Below are positions 24,588 through 35,682 of a DNA stretch of 64,000 bases, piece by piece. The notes below the pieces were generated by a model that saw only the letters and a program-made list of their open reading frames with translations, was not told the DNA's origin and made no database searches. A program made the position numbers and the translations under genes. The first letter of the stretch is position 1. The number at the start of each line of letters is the position of its first letter. The DNA is from Pseudoalteromonas sp. R3 (GTDB lineage: Bacteria > Pseudomonadota > Gammaproteobacteria > Enterobacterales > Alteromonadaceae), in assembly GCF_004014715.1 (NCBI RefSeq), contig NZ_CP034835.1, positions 2,542,001 to 2,606,000 on the forward strand, written 5' to 3'.

Positions 24588-26072
24588 TTAAACGTCCAGA
24601 AGCAGACGCGTTGGATCTTCCAGAAGTTCCTTAATTGTAACCAGGAAGCCAACCGATTCTTTACCATCGATTTGACGGTGATCGTAAGACAGCGCCAGGT
24701 ACATCATAGGCAGGATCTCAACCTTGCCATTGACTGCCATTGGACGGTCCTGGATTTTGTGCATGCCCAGGATTGAAGACTGTGGCAAGTTGATGATAGG
24801 CGTAGACAGTAGTGAACCAAATACACCACCGTTAGTGATGGTGAAGTTACCACCAGTCATGTCGTCAACAGTCAGCTTACCGTCGCGACCTTTAAGTGCC
24901 AGCTCACGGATACCTTTTTCGATTTCAGCAACAGACAGCTTGTCACAGTCACGTAGTACAGGTGTTACCAGACCACGTGGTGTAGATACAGCAATGCTGA
25001 TGTCGAAGTAGTTGTGGTAAACGATGTCATCACCGTCGATAGACGCATTTACTTCAGGGAAACGCTTCAGGGCTTCTGTAACCGCTTTCACGTAGAAAGA
25101 CATGAAACCAAGACGGATGCCGTGACGCTCTTCGAATACGTCTTTGTACTGCTTACGAAGGTCCATGATAGGTTTCATGTTTACTTCGTTGAACGTCGTC
25201 AACATTGCTGTTGAGTTCTTTGCTTCAAGCAGACGATTTGCGATTGTCTTACGCAGACGAGTCATAGGAACGCGCTTCTGAGTACGGTCGCCCATTGGTG
25301 CTGCAGGTGCTGCTGCCGCTGGCGCTGCTGCTGGTTTTGCCGCTGGCGCTTTCAGGAATGCATCAACATCTTCTTTAGTGATGCGACCGCCTTTACCTGT
25401 GCCTTTGATTTGTGATGCATCAAGACCTTTCTCTGCAATCAGACGACGTACAGACGGTGTTAGTACGTCTGCATTATCATCGCTTGCAGGAGCGGCTTCT
25501 GCCTGTGCAGCTGGCGCTGCTGCTGGTGCGCCACCGGCAACCAGTTTACCAATCACTTGCTCACCCAGAACAGTTTCACCTTCTGCGTGCAGTTGCTCGC
25601 CCATCACACCGTCTTCAGGTGCAACAACTTCAAGAACAACTTTGTCTGTTTCGATGTCTACCAGGTTTTGGTCACGGCTTACCGCTTCGCCTGGTTGTAC
25701 ATGCCAAGTTGCAACTGTAGCGTCTGCTACTGATTCAGGAAGTACAGGTACTTTAATGTCCACTTCTTTACCTTCTGCTGCTGGCGCCGCTGCTGGCGCT
25801 GCTGTTTGTTCATTTGATTGCGCTGGAGCGGCATCTGACGCGCCCAGCTGTGCGATAACTTGCTCACCAAGAACCGTTGCGCCCTCTTCTTCAGAGATAG
25901 CGACAATAACACCGTCTTCAGGTGCAACGACTTCTAAAACTACTTTGTCAGTTTCAATATCTACCAGATTTTGGTCACGGCTTACTTTGTCACCAACGCT
26001 TACATGCCATGTGGCCACTGTTGCATCGGCAACAGATTCAGGAAGAACAGGAACCTTAATTTCGGTCGTCAT
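24588..26072 (-). CDS. sucB: 2-oxoglutarate dehydrogenase E2 (dihydrolipoyl succinyltransferase), two lipoyl domains
   Basis: 494 residues. Two tandem lipoyl domains, about 1-78 and 105-182, each with the lipoylation text ETDKVVLEV, are joined by Ala/Pro-rich linkers. A peripheral-subunit-binding domain follows ([27 protein letters not shown], about 203-235). The catalytic acyltransferase domain ends with [10 protein letters not shown]. It transfers the succinyl group from lipoyl to CoA. Most enterobacterial SucB proteins have one lipoyl domain and about 405 residues, so this is the longer form. It lies 10 bases after sucA. Confidence 0.96.
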   Translation of the reverse strand: MTTEIKVPVLPESVADATVATWHVSVGDKVSRDQNLVDIETDKVVLEVVAPEDGVIVAISEEEGATVLGEQVIAQLGASDAAPAQSNEQTAAPAAAPAAEGKEVDIKVPVLPESVADATVATWHVQPGEAVSRDQNLVDIETDKVVLEVVAPEDGVMGEQLHAEGETVLGEQVIGKLVAGGAPAAAPAAQAEAAPASDDNADVLTPSVRRLIAEKGLDASQIKGTGKGGRITKEDVDAFLKAPAAKPAAAPAAAAPAAPMGDRTQKRVPMTRLRKTIANRLLEAKNSTAMLTTFNEVNMKPIMDLRKQYKDVFEERHGIRLGFMSFYVKAVTEALKRFPEVNASIDGDDIVYHNYFDISIAVSTPRGLVTPVLRDCDKLSVAEIEKGIRELALKGRDGKLTVDDMTGGNFTITNGGVFGSLLSTPIINLPQSSILGMHKIQDRPMAVNGKVEILPMMYLALSYDHRQIDGKESVGFLVTIKELLEDPTRLLLDV

Positions 26073-26082
26073 CTCTAATTCC

Positions 26083-28896
26083 TTATTTCTTAATAGTTAA
26101 AGCGTCAGCAATCAACGCATTTTGTTCTTTTGTATGGGTCGACATATAGCCACATGCAGGCGCTGCTGCAGCTTTACGACCGGCGTAAGTCAACTTCGCA
26201 CCACTTGGGATAGCTTCCCAGAAATGGTGTTGTGAACAGTACCAGGCACCTTGGTTCTGAGGCTCTTCCTGACACCATACGAAGTCTTTAACGTGCTGGT
26301 AGCGAGCCATGATCTCGTCCATCTCTTTGTGCGGGAACGGATATAGCTGCTCCACACGAACGATAGCGACATTATTCAGCTCTTGCTTGCGACGCTCCTG
26401 TAGCAATTCGTAGTAAACTTTACCGCTACAGAACACAACGCGCTCGACGTTTTCAGGATTGATATCATCAATCTCGTCGATCATGTTGTGGAAAACACCT
26501 TCAGACAACTCTTCCAGGCTAGAGACAGCCAGAGGATGACGAAGTAAAGATTTAGGTGTCATTACAATCAGTGGACGACGCAGAGGGCGTACTGACTGAC
26601 GACGTAACATGGCATAAACCTGTGCTGGCGTACTTGGTACACACACTTGCATGTTGTGGTCAGCACACAGTTGCAGGTAACGTTCAAGACGCGCCGAGCT
26701 GTGCTCAGGACCCTGACCTTCGTAGCCGTGTGGCAGTAATAAAGTCAGACCACACAGACGGCCCCACTTTTGCTCACCTGAGCTCAGGAATTGGTCGAAT
26801 ACCACCTGAGCACCGTTCGCGAAGTCACCGAATTGGGCTTCCCACAGTACCAGTGAGGTTGGCTCTGCCGTTGCGTAACCATATTCAAACGCCAATACGG
26901 CTTCTTCTGACAATACTGAGTCATACACTTCAAACAGACCCTGACCGTCACGCACGTTTTGCAGCGGCAGGTAAGTTGATGCATCGACTTGGTTGTGAAC
27001 AACCGCATGGCGGTGGAAGAAAGTACCACGGCCTGAATCCTGACCGGTCAGACGAATGTCTGTGCCCTGATCAACCAAGGTTGCGTAGGCAAGCGTTTCT
27101 GCCATACCCCAGTCAAGTAGCTTCTCGCCACTGGCCATGGTCTTACGATCGTCGTAAATTTTCTTAACGCGCGACTGTGCTTTGTGATCAGCCGGGTAAG
27201 TCGAGATTTTTTCGCTTAACTCTTTAAGCTTCTCAACCGGAACACTTGCCTCGTAAGCCGTATCCCAGTCATGACCAACGTATTTAGACCAGTCTGATGA
27301 GTGCTTGGTCTCAGGCTGAATTTCTTCAACCACGATCTGACCTTTGTCCAGGCCGTTGCGGTAGTCATCAGCCAGCGTCTTCGCTTCATCAGCGCTCAGG
27401 ACACCTTCAGATACCAGTCTGTCAGCATAAATCTGACGTGGTACTGGGTGCTTTTTGATCTTCTGATACATCAGAGGCTGAGTTGCATTCGGCTCATCGG
27501 CTTCGTTGTGGCCATGACGACGGTAACAAACCAGGTCGATCACTACATCACGTTTGAACTTGTTACGGAAATCAAGGGCAACTTGCGTCACAAACGCAAC
27601 CGCTTCCGGGTCATCCGCGTTAACGTGGAAAATGGGCGCCTGAACCATCTTAGCGATGTCAGTACAGTACTCAGTTGAACGCGTATCTTCCTGGTTTGAC
27701 GTAGTGAAACCAACCTGGTTGTTCACCACGATGCGGATTGAACCACCCACACCATAAGCACGAGTCTGAGACATGTTGAATGTCTCTTGTACTACGCCCT
27801 GGCCGGCGATGGCTGAGTCACCGTGAATAGTGATAGGAAGTGCTTTAGAACCGCTCTTACAGTTAAGACGGTCAAGACGTGCACGTACCGAGCCCATAAC
27901 CACCGGGTTAACGATCTCAAGGTGTGACGGGTTAAACGCCAGTGCCATGTGCACATTGCCGCCTTGAGTTGCGAAGTCAGACGAGTAGCCCATGTGATAT
28001 TTCACATCACCAGAGCCCGCTGATTCGCCGTACTTGCCCGCGAACTCGTCAAACAATACTTGTGGGTTTTTACCCAGTACGTTGACCAATACGTTCAGAC
28101 GACCACGGTGTGCCATACCAATGACCACTTCTTCCTGGCCACTTTCACCAGCACGATGTACCAGCTCTTTCAGCATAGGAACCAGTGCATCACCGCCTTC
28201 CAGTGAGAAACGTTTTGCGCCTGGGAATTTAGCACCTAAGTATTTTTCCAGACCATCAGCAGCGGTCAGGCCTTTTAGGATGCGAAGCTTAGTCTCTTTG
28301 TTGAATTTAGGCTGTGCGAAGGTAGATTCGATGCGTTGCTGTAACCAACGTTTTTCTTCTGTTGAAGTAATGTGCATATACTCAGCACCAACAGAACCAC
28401 AATAGGTGGTTTTCAGTGCGTTGTATAAGTCTTTTAACTTCATTGTCTCTTGGCCTGAAGCAAAAGAGCCAACGTTATATTCTTTTTCCAGGTCGGCATT
28501 GTCTAAATCATGATAGGCCAGGTCGAGTTCGCGAACTCGATCACGCTGCCACAGACCCAACGGGTCCAGGTTTGCGTTTTGGTGACCTCTGAATCTGAAT
28601 GCATTGATAAGCTGCAAAACACGAACCTGTTTTGCATCTGCCGCACCTTCTGCAGAAACGATTACTTCTCTGTGTTTGTTTTTAGCAAGGTCAGCAAACT
28701 GAGATTTGATCTCTGAATGCTTAACATCAACGTCAACGCCTTCTACCTTTGGCAGTTGATCAAACACTTCTCGCCATTCTTCTGGCACTGAAGCCGCATC
28801 ATCAAGATACGCCTCATATAAATCTTCAACATATGCAACGTTGCCGCCGTATAAGTGCGAAGATTCCAGCCATGCCTTCATCACACCTTCGTGCAT
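26083..28896 (-). CDS. sucA: 2-oxoglutarate dehydrogenase E1 component
   Basis: 937 residues, normal for SucA. N-terminal [22 protein letters not shown] is the E2-binding segment. The thiamine diphosphate region includes [18 protein letters not shown] and [15 protein letters not shown]. The pyrimidine domain has [15 protein letters not shown] and [18 protein letters not shown]. It decarboxylates 2-oxoglutarate and passes the succinyl unit to SucB. First gene of the suc set, separated from sdhB by a hairpin. Confidence 0.97.
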   Translation of the reverse strand: MHEGVMKAWLESSHLYGGNVAYVEDLYEAYLDDAASVPEEWREVFDQLPKVEGVDVDVKHSEIKSQFADLAKNKHREVIVSAEGAADAKQVRVLQLINAFRFRGHQNANLDPLGLWQRDRVRELDLAYHDLDNADLEKEYNVGSFASGQETMKLKDLYNALKTTYCGSVGAEYMHITSTEEKRWLQQRIESTFAQPKFNKETKLRILKGLTAADGLEKYLGAKFPGAKRFSLEGGDALVPMLKELVHRAGESGQEEVVIGMAHRGRLNVLVNVLGKNPQVLFDEFAGKYGESAGSGDVKYHMGYSSDFATQGGNVHMALAFNPSHLEIVNPVVMGSVRARLDRLNCKSGSKALPITIHGDSAIAGQGVVQETFNMSQTRAYGVGGSIRIVVNNQVGFTTSNQEDTRSTEYCTDIAKMVQAPIFHVNADDPEAVAFVTQVALDFRNKFKRDVVIDLVCYRRHGHNEADEPNATQPLMYQKIKKHPVPRQIYADRLVSEGVLSADEAKTLADDYRNGLDKGQIVVEEIQPETKHSSDWSKYVGHDWDTAYEASVPVEKLKELSEKISTYPADHKAQSRVKKIYDDRKTMASGEKLLDWGMAETLAYATLVDQGTDIRLTGQDSGRGTFFHRHAVVHNQVDASTYLPLQNVRDGQGLFEVYDSVLSEEAVLAFEYGYATAEPTSLVLWEAQFGDFANGAQVVFDQFLSSGEQKWGRLCGLTLLLPHGYEGQGPEHSSARLERYLQLCADHNMQVCVPSTPAQVYAMLRRQSVRPLRRPLIVMTPKSLLRHPLAVSSLEELSEGVFHNMIDEIDDINPENVERVVFCSGKVYYELLQERRKQELNNVAIVRVEQLYPFPHKEMDEIMARYQHVKDFVWCQEEPQNQGAWYCSQHHFWEAIPSGAKLTYAGRKAAAAPACGYMSTHTKEQNALIADALTIKK

Positions 28897-28937
28897 TTAT
28901 TAGCCCTTTTTCTAGCGCAGAAACTTAAACGAAAACA

Positions 28938-28962
28938 AGATGGCATGCTGAGCATGCCATCT
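28938..28962 (-). terminator. Hairpin between sdhB and sucA
   Basis: AGATGGCATGC, TGA, GCATGCCATCT: a perfect 11-bp stem. The minus strand continues TTGTTTTC, a poor T tract, so it may attenuate or protect the sdh transcript and not stop it fully. Confidence 0.6.
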
Positions 28963-28979
28963 GTAGATTTAAATATGTA

Positions 28980-29699
28980 TTAAACCGAACGATTTAACAA
29001 CATAGATTTAATGTGTCCGATCGCCTTAGTAGGATTCAAGCCTTTCGGACAAACGCTTACACAGTTCATGATACTGTGACAGCGGAAGACGCTGAACGCG
29101 TCATCAAGGTCAGCCAGACGCTCTTCTGTCGCTGTATCACGGCTGTCAGCCAGGAAACGATACGCGTGAAGAAGGCCCGCAGGACCGATAAATTTATCTG
29201 GGTTCCACCAGAACGACGGACATGACGTTGAACAACATGCACACAGAATACACTCGTACAGGCCATCCAGCTTGTCACGCTCTTCGATGCTTTGAAGACG
29301 CTCTTCACCGCCGGTTGGCTTGTCGTTGATCAGGTAAGGTTTTACCTTCTCGTATTGTGTGTAGAACTGGCTCATGTCGATAACCAGGTCACGGATAACT
29401 GGCAGACCCGGTAATGGACGAACGATGATCTTGCCTTTACCACCTTTTTGCAATGCAGATAAAGGTGTAATACAAGCCAGACCGTTCTTACCATTCATGT
29501 TTACACCGTCTGAACCACACACACCTTCACGGCATGAACGACGGAAAGACAGTGTTGGATCTTGTTCTTTCAACATTAACAGTGCATCTAGCACCATCAT
29601 GTCACGACCTTCTTCAACCTCCAGCTTGTAATCTTGCATACGAGGTGCTGAATCTACGTCAGGGTTGTAACGATAAACAGATAATTCTAAAGTTGCCAT
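28980..29699 (-). CDS. sdhB: Succinate dehydrogenase iron-sulfur subunit
   Basis: 239 residues. 2Fe-2S cysteines in CREGVCGSDGVNMNG, then a 4Fe-4S motif CILCACCSTSCPSFWW and the 3Fe-4S set CHSIMNCVSVCPKGLNP. It carries electrons from the SdhA flavin to quinone at the SdhCD anchor. It lies 10 bases after sdhA. Confidence 0.97.
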   Translation of the reverse strand: MATLELSVYRYNPDVDSAPRMQDYKLEVEEGRDMMVLDALLMLKEQDPTLSFRRSCREGVCGSDGVNMNGKNGLACITPLSALQKGGKGKIIVRPLPGLPVIRDLVIDMSQFYTQYEKVKPYLINDKPTGGEERLQSIEERDKLDGLYECILCACCSTSCPSFWWNPDKFIGPAGLLHAYRFLADSRDTATEERLADLDDAFSVFRCHSIMNCVSVCPKGLNPTKAIGHIKSMLLNRSV

Positions 29700-29709
29700 C
29701 GCTTAGCTC

Positions 29710-31482
29710 CTAGTATGTACGTGCTTTCGGTGGGAATGCTTCACGAGTCTTAGGCGCAAAGTTTACTTCACGCTTAGTCATCGTGTCTGACTCTGGGTGA
29801 TGCAGAGAGTGGCACAGCCAGTTCTCATCGTCACGCTCAGGGAAGTCAAAGCGCGAGTGCGCACCACGGCTTTCTGTACGGAAGTTAGCTGCAACGGCTG
29901 TTGAATAAGCTGTTTCCATCAGGTTATCAAGCTCTAAACACTCGATACGCTGGGTGTTGAACTCAGTAGACTTGTCGTCAAGACGTGCAAACTTAAGACG
30001 CTCACGGATCTCTTTAAGTTCTTTAAGGCCGTCTGCCATCGCATCACCTTCACGGAATACCGAGAAGTTAAGCTGCATACATTCTTGTAGATCTTTCTTG
30101 ATCTGAACTGGATCTTCGCCTTTGCCTTTCTCAGAAGACTCCCAACGGTTGAAGCGTGCAAATGCCTGCTCAACGTCGTCAGAAGATGCATCACCTGTAG
30201 ACTCGAAGCCTTGCAGGTAAGTACCAAGGAAGTTACCTGCTGCACGACCGAATACCACCAGGTCAAGCAGTGAGTTACCACCCAGACGGTTTGCACCGTG
30301 TACAGATACACACGCAATTTCACCTACCGCGAACAGGCCTTCAATGATGCGCTCTTCACCGTTTTCATTCACGTTCAGTACCTGACCATTTACGTTGGTC
30401 GGTACACCACCCATCATGTAGTGACAGGTTGGGATAACCGGAATAGGCTCTTTAGCTGGATCAACGTGTGCAAATGTCTTAGACAGGTCACAGACGCCTG
30501 GTAGGCGCAGATTAAGCATTTCTTCACCAAGGTGGTCAAGCTTAAGCTTAATGTGAGTACCCCAAGGGCCTTCACAACCACGGCCTTCACGGATCTCGGT
30601 CATCATTGCACGCGCAACAACGTCACGACCGGCAAGGTCTTTTGCGTTAGGCGCATAACGTTCCATGAAACGCTCGCCGTCTTTATTTAGAAGGTAACCA
30701 CCTTCACCACGACAACCTTCCGTTACCAGCGTACCCGCACCCGCGATACCGGTTGGGTGGAACTGCCACATTTCCATGTCCTGCATAGAGATGCCAGCAC
30801 GAACCGCCATACCAACACCGTCACCAGTGTTAATGTGCGCGTTAGTAGTAGATGCGTAGATACGACCTGCACCACCGGTTGCCAATACAACCGCTTTAGA
30901 CTTGAAGTAAACAACTTCGCCGCTTTCGATGTCGATTGCTGTAACACCGACTACGTCGCCTTTGTCGTTTTTAACCAGATCAAGTGCGTACCACTCAGAG
31001 AAAACGTTAGTTTTGTTCTTAACGTTTTGTTGGTACAAGCAGTGTAGCAATGCGTGACCTGTACGGTCTGCCGCAGCTGCCGTACGTGCAGCCTGCTCAC
31101 CACCAAAATTCTTAGACTGACCACCGAAAGGGCGCTGATAAACACGGCCGTTCTCGAAACGAGAGAAAGGCAGACCCATGTTTTCAAGTTCAGTGATTGC
31201 CTCAGGACCGGTTTTGGTCATGTACTCAATGGCATCCTGATCACCAATGTAATCAGAACCCTTTACCGTGTCGTACATGTGCCATTCCCAGTTGTCTTCG
31301 TGGGAGTTACCCAGCGCAACTGTGATACCACCCTGTGCAGATACCGTATGAGAACGTGTCGGGAATACTTTAGAGATCAATGCACAAGTTTTGCCTGACT
31401 CAGAAATCGCAAGCGCTGCACGCATGCCAGCACCACCGGCGCCAACTACAACAGCGTCAAATTCACGAACATTATATTTCAC
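29710..31482 (-). CDS. sdhA: Succinate dehydrogenase flavoprotein subunit
   Basis: 590 residues. FAD-binding [17 protein letters not shown] at the N-terminus, the covalent flavin His in SHTVSAQGG, and catalytic [25 protein letters not shown]. The C-terminus AFPPKARTY is typical. It oxidises succinate to fumarate on the cytoplasmic face. It directly follows sdhD. Confidence 0.97.
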   Translation of the reverse strand: MKYNVREFDAVVVGAGGAGMRAALAISESGKTCALISKVFPTRSHTVSAQGGITVALGNSHEDNWEWHMYDTVKGSDYIGDQDAIEYMTKTGPEAITELENMGLPFSRFENGRVYQRPFGGQSKNFGGEQAARTAAAADRTGHALLHCLYQQNVKNKTNVFSEWYALDLVKNDKGDVVGVTAIDIESGEVVYFKSKAVVLATGGAGRIYASTTNAHINTGDGVGMAVRAGISMQDMEMWQFHPTGIAGAGTLVTEGCRGEGGYLLNKDGERFMERYAPNAKDLAGRDVVARAMMTEIREGRGCEGPWGTHIKLKLDHLGEEMLNLRLPGVCDLSKTFAHVDPAKEPIPVIPTCHYMMGGVPTNVNGQVLNVNENGEERIIEGLFAVGEIACVSVHGANRLGGNSLLDLVVFGRAAGNFLGTYLQGFESTGDASSDDVEQAFARFNRWESSEKGKGEDPVQIKKDLQECMQLNFSVFREGDAMADGLKELKEIRERLKFARLDDKSTEFNTQRIECLELDNLMETAYSTAVAANFRTESRGAHSRFDFPERDDENWLCHSLHHPESDTMTKREVNFAPKTREAFPPKARTY

Positions 31483-31830
31483 TTAAACACCCCACAATAC
31501 AAACAGGCCAACAGCAACATACGCCAGTGCCATCAGATTAAGTACAAAGCCCAGCACAGAACGCATCGTTGAACACTTAACGTAGTCCGTCAGAACCTGC
31601 CACAAACCAATGCGAGTGTGGACCATGATGCATACCAGTGTGATGAAAGTTGCCGCTTTAACGGCCAGATTTGAGAACAAACCTGTCCAGGCTTCATAGC
31701 TGATTTCGGGCGTTAGCAGAAAGTAGCCAACGATAAATACCGAATAAGCCAGGATGATTAGTGCAGTCGCGCGCAATGACACATAGTCTTGCACACCGTC
31801 GCGCTTCAGAGTTGCTTGATTTAAGACCAT
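31483..31830 (-). CDS. sdhD: Succinate dehydrogenase membrane anchor SdhD
   Basis: 115 residues from ATG 31830; the longer frame to 31989 is antisense-like overlap of sdhC and is rejected. Three membrane helices, with the heme/quinone-site text HTRIGLWQVLTDY. It overlaps the sdhC 3' end by 10 bases, indicating coupled translation. Confidence 0.93.
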   Translation of the reverse strand: MVLNQATLKRDGVQDYVSLRATALIILAYSVFIVGYFLLTPEISYEAWTGLFSNLAVKAATFITLVCIMVHTRIGLWQVLTDYVKCSTMRSVLGFVLNLMALAYVAVGLFVLWGV

Positions 31831-32198
31831 ATCCACACTCCTGCCAGGATGGCTACGATTACCCACAGCGCCAATGCGATTTTTGCACTGGTGTTGCCCG
31901 ATTCTAATTCTTCCCAGTGACCCATGTCTTGGATCATGTGACGTACGCCACCAACGATGTGGTAAGACAATACAGTCAGGGTGCCCCACGCAATGAATTT
32001 TGCAATAAAGCCAGTCATTAGCTCTTTAACAAATTCAAACCCTTCAGGAGAAGAAAGAGACTCAGACCACGCCCAAATGACAAAGGTCAATGCGAAGAAT
32101 AACGCAACACCGGTGATACGGTGCAAAATCGACGCTTTTGCCGTAGGTGGCATAGATATAGTCGTAAGATCTAGATTTACAGGTCTTTGCTTTTTCAC
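31821..32198 (-). CDS. sdhC: Succinate dehydrogenase cytochrome b556 subunit
   Basis: 125 residues. Conserved RPVNLDL start and SILHRITGVALF (quinone site Ser/Arg), and SYHIVGGVRHMIQD with the heme-ligand His. Three membrane helices. First gene of the sdhCDAB-sucAB run. Confidence 0.95.
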   Translation of the reverse strand: MKKQRPVNLDLTTISMPPTAKASILHRITGVALFFALTFVIWAWSESLSSPEGFEFVKELMTGFIAKFIAWGTLTVLSYHIVGGVRHMIQDMGHWEELESGNTSAKIALALWVIVAILAGVWIWS

Positions 32199-32609
32199 AG
32201 TTACTTGCCCATCTTGCTCACAAAGGAGCTCATCTACTTGTTTTTATAAAACCACTTGCGCTGGTCGCACAAATGGCACACTCTAGATATACCTGTTTAA
32301 ACACTGAGCGGTTCACTTTGTGAAAATGCCAATGTAAAAATAGGTTTACCCACAGACGACACGGTATAAAACCGTAGATAGTATATAAGGCCGAGCGGCC
32401 TTTTACAATTCTTGTTTAGATTGAGACGCTTGCGAATTAGCCGATGGTATAATATTTAAACGGCGTAGAATATTTATCATACATTTGTGCATAATTCTCA
32501 GAAAAATTGACTTTCCACCCCTATTTTAAGTTAGAATGATCTGAATTTGCTTAACATTAGTATCACAACATAACAATCAGAATATTGTTATTTCATAGGA
32601 GATAAATAG
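32199..32609. promoter_or_regulatory. Divergent control region of sdhC and gltA
   Basis: 411 bases with no gene. A perfect -10 box TATAAT lies at 32448-32453 on the plus strand, with GACGCT about 17 bases upstream as a weak -35; it would serve gltA with a leader of about 150 bases. The arrangement is the same as in Escherichia coli, where the region is under ArcA and cAMP-CRP control. I did not find a convincing site for either. Confidence 0.45.
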
Positions 32610-33896
32610 ATGGCAGATAAGAAAGCCACAGTCCATATCGATGGTCATGATCCGATCGAACTCCCGATCTACTCTGGCACTGCTGGCCAGGACGTAGTCG
32701 ACGTCCGCACACTTGGCGCTCACGGCTTCTTCACATACGACCCTGGTTTTATGTCGACTGGCTCTTGCGAATCATCTATTACTTATATCGATGGTGCAAA
32801 GGGTGTACTACTACACCGTGGTTACCCAATCGAGCAATTAGCAGAGCAATCTAACTACATTGAGCTGTGCTACCTGCTTCTGAACGGTGAATTACCAGAC
32901 AATGCGCAACTTGAAGAATTTGCAAAGAACATCACGCACAACACTATGCTGCATGAGAAAATTGCGTCTTTCTTCCAGGGTTTCCGCGTTGATTCTCACC
33001 CAATGGCGATGCTGTGTGGTGTGGTTGGTGCATTGTCTTCGTTCTATCACGACGACCTGGACATCTCAGACGCAGATCAGCGTATGCGTTGTGCAATCAA
33101 ACTGGTTGCTAAACTGCCTACTATTGCTGCGATGGCGTACAAGTACAACACAGGCCAGCCGTTCGTTTACCCACGTAACGACCTGAGCTACGCAGAAAAC
33201 TTCCTGCACATGATGTTCTCAGTCCCTGCTGAAGAGTACAAGGTTAACCCTGTACTGGCTAAAGCAATGGACCGTATCTTCATGCTACACGCAGACCACG
33301 AGCAAAACGCGTCTACTTCAACGGTACGTCTTGCTGGTTCTTCAGGCGCTAACCCTTATGCATGTATCGCAGCGGGTATCGCGTCACTGTGGGGCCCTGC
33401 GCACGGTGGTGCAAACGAAGCGTGTCTGAACATGCTGGAAGAAATTGGTACTGTTGACCGTATCGACGAATACGTTGCAAAAGCAAAAGACAAGAACGAC
33501 CCGTTCCGTCTGATGGGCTTTGGTCACCGCGTATACAAAAACTTCGACCCGCGTGCGACCGTAATGCGTCAAACTTGTCACGAAGTTCTGAAAGAGCTGA
33601 ACATTCAGGATCCATTGCTTGACGTTGCAATGAAACTTGAGCAAATTGCACTGGAAGACCCGTACTTCGTTGAGAAGAAGCTTTACCCGAATGTTGATTT
33701 CTACTCAGGTATCATCCTGAAGGCTATCGGTATTCCGACCAGCATGTTCACTGTAATTTTCGCTATGTCTCGTACTGTTGGCTGGATCTCACACTGGAAC
33801 GAAATGCTGTCTCAGCCTGGTCACAAGATTGGTCGTCCACGTCAGTTGTACACTGGCTACACGGCACGTGACTACAAAAAAGAAGGTGACAGATAA
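32610..33896 (+). CDS. gltA: Citrate synthase, type II
   Basis: 428 residues, the hexameric NADH-sensitive type by length. Catalytic residues lie in [27 protein letters not shown] and [14 protein letters not shown]. It condenses oxaloacetate and acetyl-CoA. AGGAG lies 9 bases before ATG 32610. Monocistronic, with a strong terminator. Confidence 0.97.
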   Translation: MADKKATVHIDGHDPIELPIYSGTAGQDVVDVRTLGAHGFFTYDPGFMSTGSCESSITYIDGAKGVLLHRGYPIEQLAEQSNYIELCYLLLNGELPDNAQLEEFAKNITHNTMLHEKIASFFQGFRVDSHPMAMLCGVVGALSSFYHDDLDISDADQRMRCAIKLVAKLPTIAAMAYKYNTGQPFVYPRNDLSYAENFLHMMFSVPAEEYKVNPVLAKAMDRIFMLHADHEQNASTSTVRLAGSSGANPYACIAAGIASLWGPAHGGANEACLNMLEEIGTVDRIDEYVAKAKDKNDPFRLMGFGHRVYKNFDPRATVMRQTCHEVLKELNIQDPLLDVAMKLEQIALEDPYFVEKKLYPNVDFYSGIILKAIGIPTSMFTVIFAMSRTVGWISHWNEMLSQPGHKIGRPRQLYTGYTARDYKKEGDR

Positions 33897-33916
33897 GCAT
33901 CGCTTAACTGACACTT

Positions 33917-33947
33917 TGAAAAGGGTTGCCATTGGCAGCCCTTTTTT
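33917..33947 (+). terminator. Terminator after gltA
   Basis: AAAAGGGTTGCC, ATT, GGCAGCCCTTTTTT: a 10-bp stem with one wobble and a T6 tract. Confidence 0.9.
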
Positions 33948-34026
33948 GTGCCAGGTCTTCAGGCAGACTTGCAAGCCCATATAAATCCGGTAAAATCCGC
34001 CTGCTCAGGCGCAGTAGGAGACCCTT

Positions 34027-35250
34027 TTGAACGATAACCCTTGCATACAACTTCGGCGTGATTTCCCCATCTTTGAGGTCTCGGTTGACGACCAGCCTTT
34101 GTGTTATCTGGACTCGGCTGCCACCACCCAGAAACCCAATCAGGTGATCCAGGCTGTAAAGGATTTTTACCAGTCTCAGAACGCCAACGTACACCGAGGT
34201 TTACACACATTGAGTGAGCAGGCAACTACGGCCTATGAGGCTGTACGGGGCAAATTAGCGCAATTTCTTAATGTGCAAAGCCGGGAAATTGTCTGGACCA
34301 GTGGCGCTACCGCCTCTTTGAATTTAATTGCTCATGGCCTGAGCGACAGCTTAAAAAAAGACGATGTCATTTTGTTGTCTCCTTTGGAGCATCACGCCAA
34401 TATTGTGCCCTGGCAACTTGCCGTGCAGCGCACAGGTGCACGCATTGAATTGCTGCCCGTCGATGCACAAGGCATTCTCCAGCTTGAACAGGCTAAAGCG
34501 CTGATAGAGAACTTAAAACCCAAAGTACTGAGTATTTGTCATGCCTCTAATGCGCTGGGCAATATCAATGATGTAGCTGCATTGATAGCAAGCAGTAAAA
34601 GCTCAGGCACGGTTACAGTGGTAGATGGTGCTCAATCTTTTTTGCATTTGCGCCCTGATTTACAGCAGCTGGATTGCGATTTTTATGTGTTTTCTGCACA
34701 CAAAGCACTGGGGCCAACCGGGCTTGGTGGCCTCTACGGTCGCTATGAGTTGCTCAATGCCCTGCCCGTTTATCAAAGCGGCGGCGAAATGATAGACACA
34801 GTCAGTTTTAGTGGCACCACCTTTCGTCCAGCACCTGAAAAATTTGAGCCAGGCACACCTAATATTGCCGGTGTGATTGGCTTTGGCGCAGCGCTTGATT
34901 ACATCACAGCACAAGATCATGAAACCCTGTTCCAGTATGAGCAATCACTGTATCAGAGCCTGCTTCAGCAACTGGGCGAAATTGACGGGATCCGGATTTG
35001 GGGCGATACGGCTAATAATGTCGGTACGGTCAGTTTTAGCTACAAAAGCGAGCACCATTACGATCTGGCAACCTTACTCAATACCCATGGTATTGCTGTC
35101 AGAAGCGGCCACCACTGCACACAACCGCTAATGGCGCATCTTGGCATCGAAGGCACCATTCGTGCCAGCCTGGCGTTTTACAACAACCAGCAAGACATCA
35201 GTCGGTTTATCGCAGCACTGAAAGACACCATCAGTTTATTAGAAGAGTAA
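34027..35250 (+). CDS. csdA: Cysteine desulfurase CsdA
   Basis: 407 residues from TTG 34027, with AGGAG 8 bases upstream. Group II cysteine desulfurase: YLDSAATTQKP, NVHRGLHTLS, the PLP lysine in FSAHKALGPTGLGGLYG, and the active Cys in SGHHCTQPLM. It takes sulfur from cysteine as persulfide. It is followed 2 bases later by its acceptor CsdE, and the neighbour across is tcdA, as in the Csd system, so I prefer csdA over sufS (no sufBCD here). Confidence 0.9.
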   Translation: MNDNPCIQLRRDFPIFEVSVDDQPLCYLDSAATTQKPNQVIQAVKDFYQSQNANVHRGLHTLSEQATTAYEAVRGKLAQFLNVQSREIVWTSGATASLNLIAHGLSDSLKKDDVILLSPLEHHANIVPWQLAVQRTGARIELLPVDAQGILQLEQAKALIENLKPKVLSICHASNALGNINDVAALIASSKSSGTVTVVDGAQSFLHLRPDLQQLDCDFYVFSAHKALGPTGLGGLYGRYELLNALPVYQSGGEMIDTVSFSGTTFRPAPEKFEPGTPNIAGVIGFGAALDYITAQDHETLFQYEQSLYQSLLQQLGEIDGIRIWGDTANNVGTVSFSYKSEHHYDLATLLNTHGIAVRSGHHCTQPLMAHLGIEGTIRASLAFYNNQQDISRFIAALKDTISLLEE

Positions 35251-35252
35251 TT

Positions 35253-35660
35253 ATGGACTTATCACACATAGAGCACACCCTGGCTCAGCACGGCACCTGG
35301 CAGGGCAAGTATCGCGAAATCATGCTACTGGGCAAGGCACTACCGGCCATGCCGGATGCACTAAAAACGGATGACGCGCTGGTGAAAGGGTGTGAGAGTA
35401 AAGTCTGGTTACACCTTGACCTGGATGAGCAACAGCAACGCCTGGTACTGATAGCAGACTCAGACACCCGCATAGTCAAAGGTTTACTGGTAATTATACT
35501 TGCATGCTATAACAACCAGTTACCGGAAGAAGCAGGTAAACTTGATGGCTATGAACTGTTTGACAAGCTGGGACTGATCAAGCACCTGAGCCCGTCTCGC
35601 GGCAATGGAGTACGTGCAATCGTAGAACGAATCCATCAACAACTTCAGGTGCTGCAATAG
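35253..35660 (+). CDS. csdE: Sulfur acceptor CsdE (SufE family)
   Basis: 135 residues. The acceptor Cys is in VKGCESKVWLH. It stimulates CsdA and carries sulfur as a persulfide. The stop codon lies in a 10-bp hairpin that also faces tcdA. Confidence 0.9.
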   Translation: MDLSHIEHTLAQHGTWQGKYREIMLLGKALPAMPDALKTDDALVKGCESKVWLHLDLDEQQQRLVLIADSDTRIVKGLLVIILACYNNQLPEEAGKLDGYELFDKLGLIKHLSPSRGNGVRAIVERIHQQLQVLQ

Positions 35661-35668
35661 CACCTGAA
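35644..35668. terminator. Hairpin between convergent csdE and tcdA
   Basis: TTCAGGTGCT and AGCACCTGAA form a perfect 10-bp stem with a 5-nt loop over the csdE stop codon. No long T run. Confidence 0.5.
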
Positions 35669-35682
35669 ATAACCGTAGCGAA

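Noticed and set aside
25378..26100. Long plus-strand open frame (240 residues) opposite sucB
   Set aside because: It is the antisense of the Ala/Pro-rich linkers and lipoyl domains of sucB; its Ser/Thr/Ala-rich text is what those codons give on the other strand.
31831..31989. N-terminal extension of sdhD
   Set aside because: The extra 53 residues overlap sdhC almost entirely and lack membrane character; the ATG at 31830 gives the normal SdhD.
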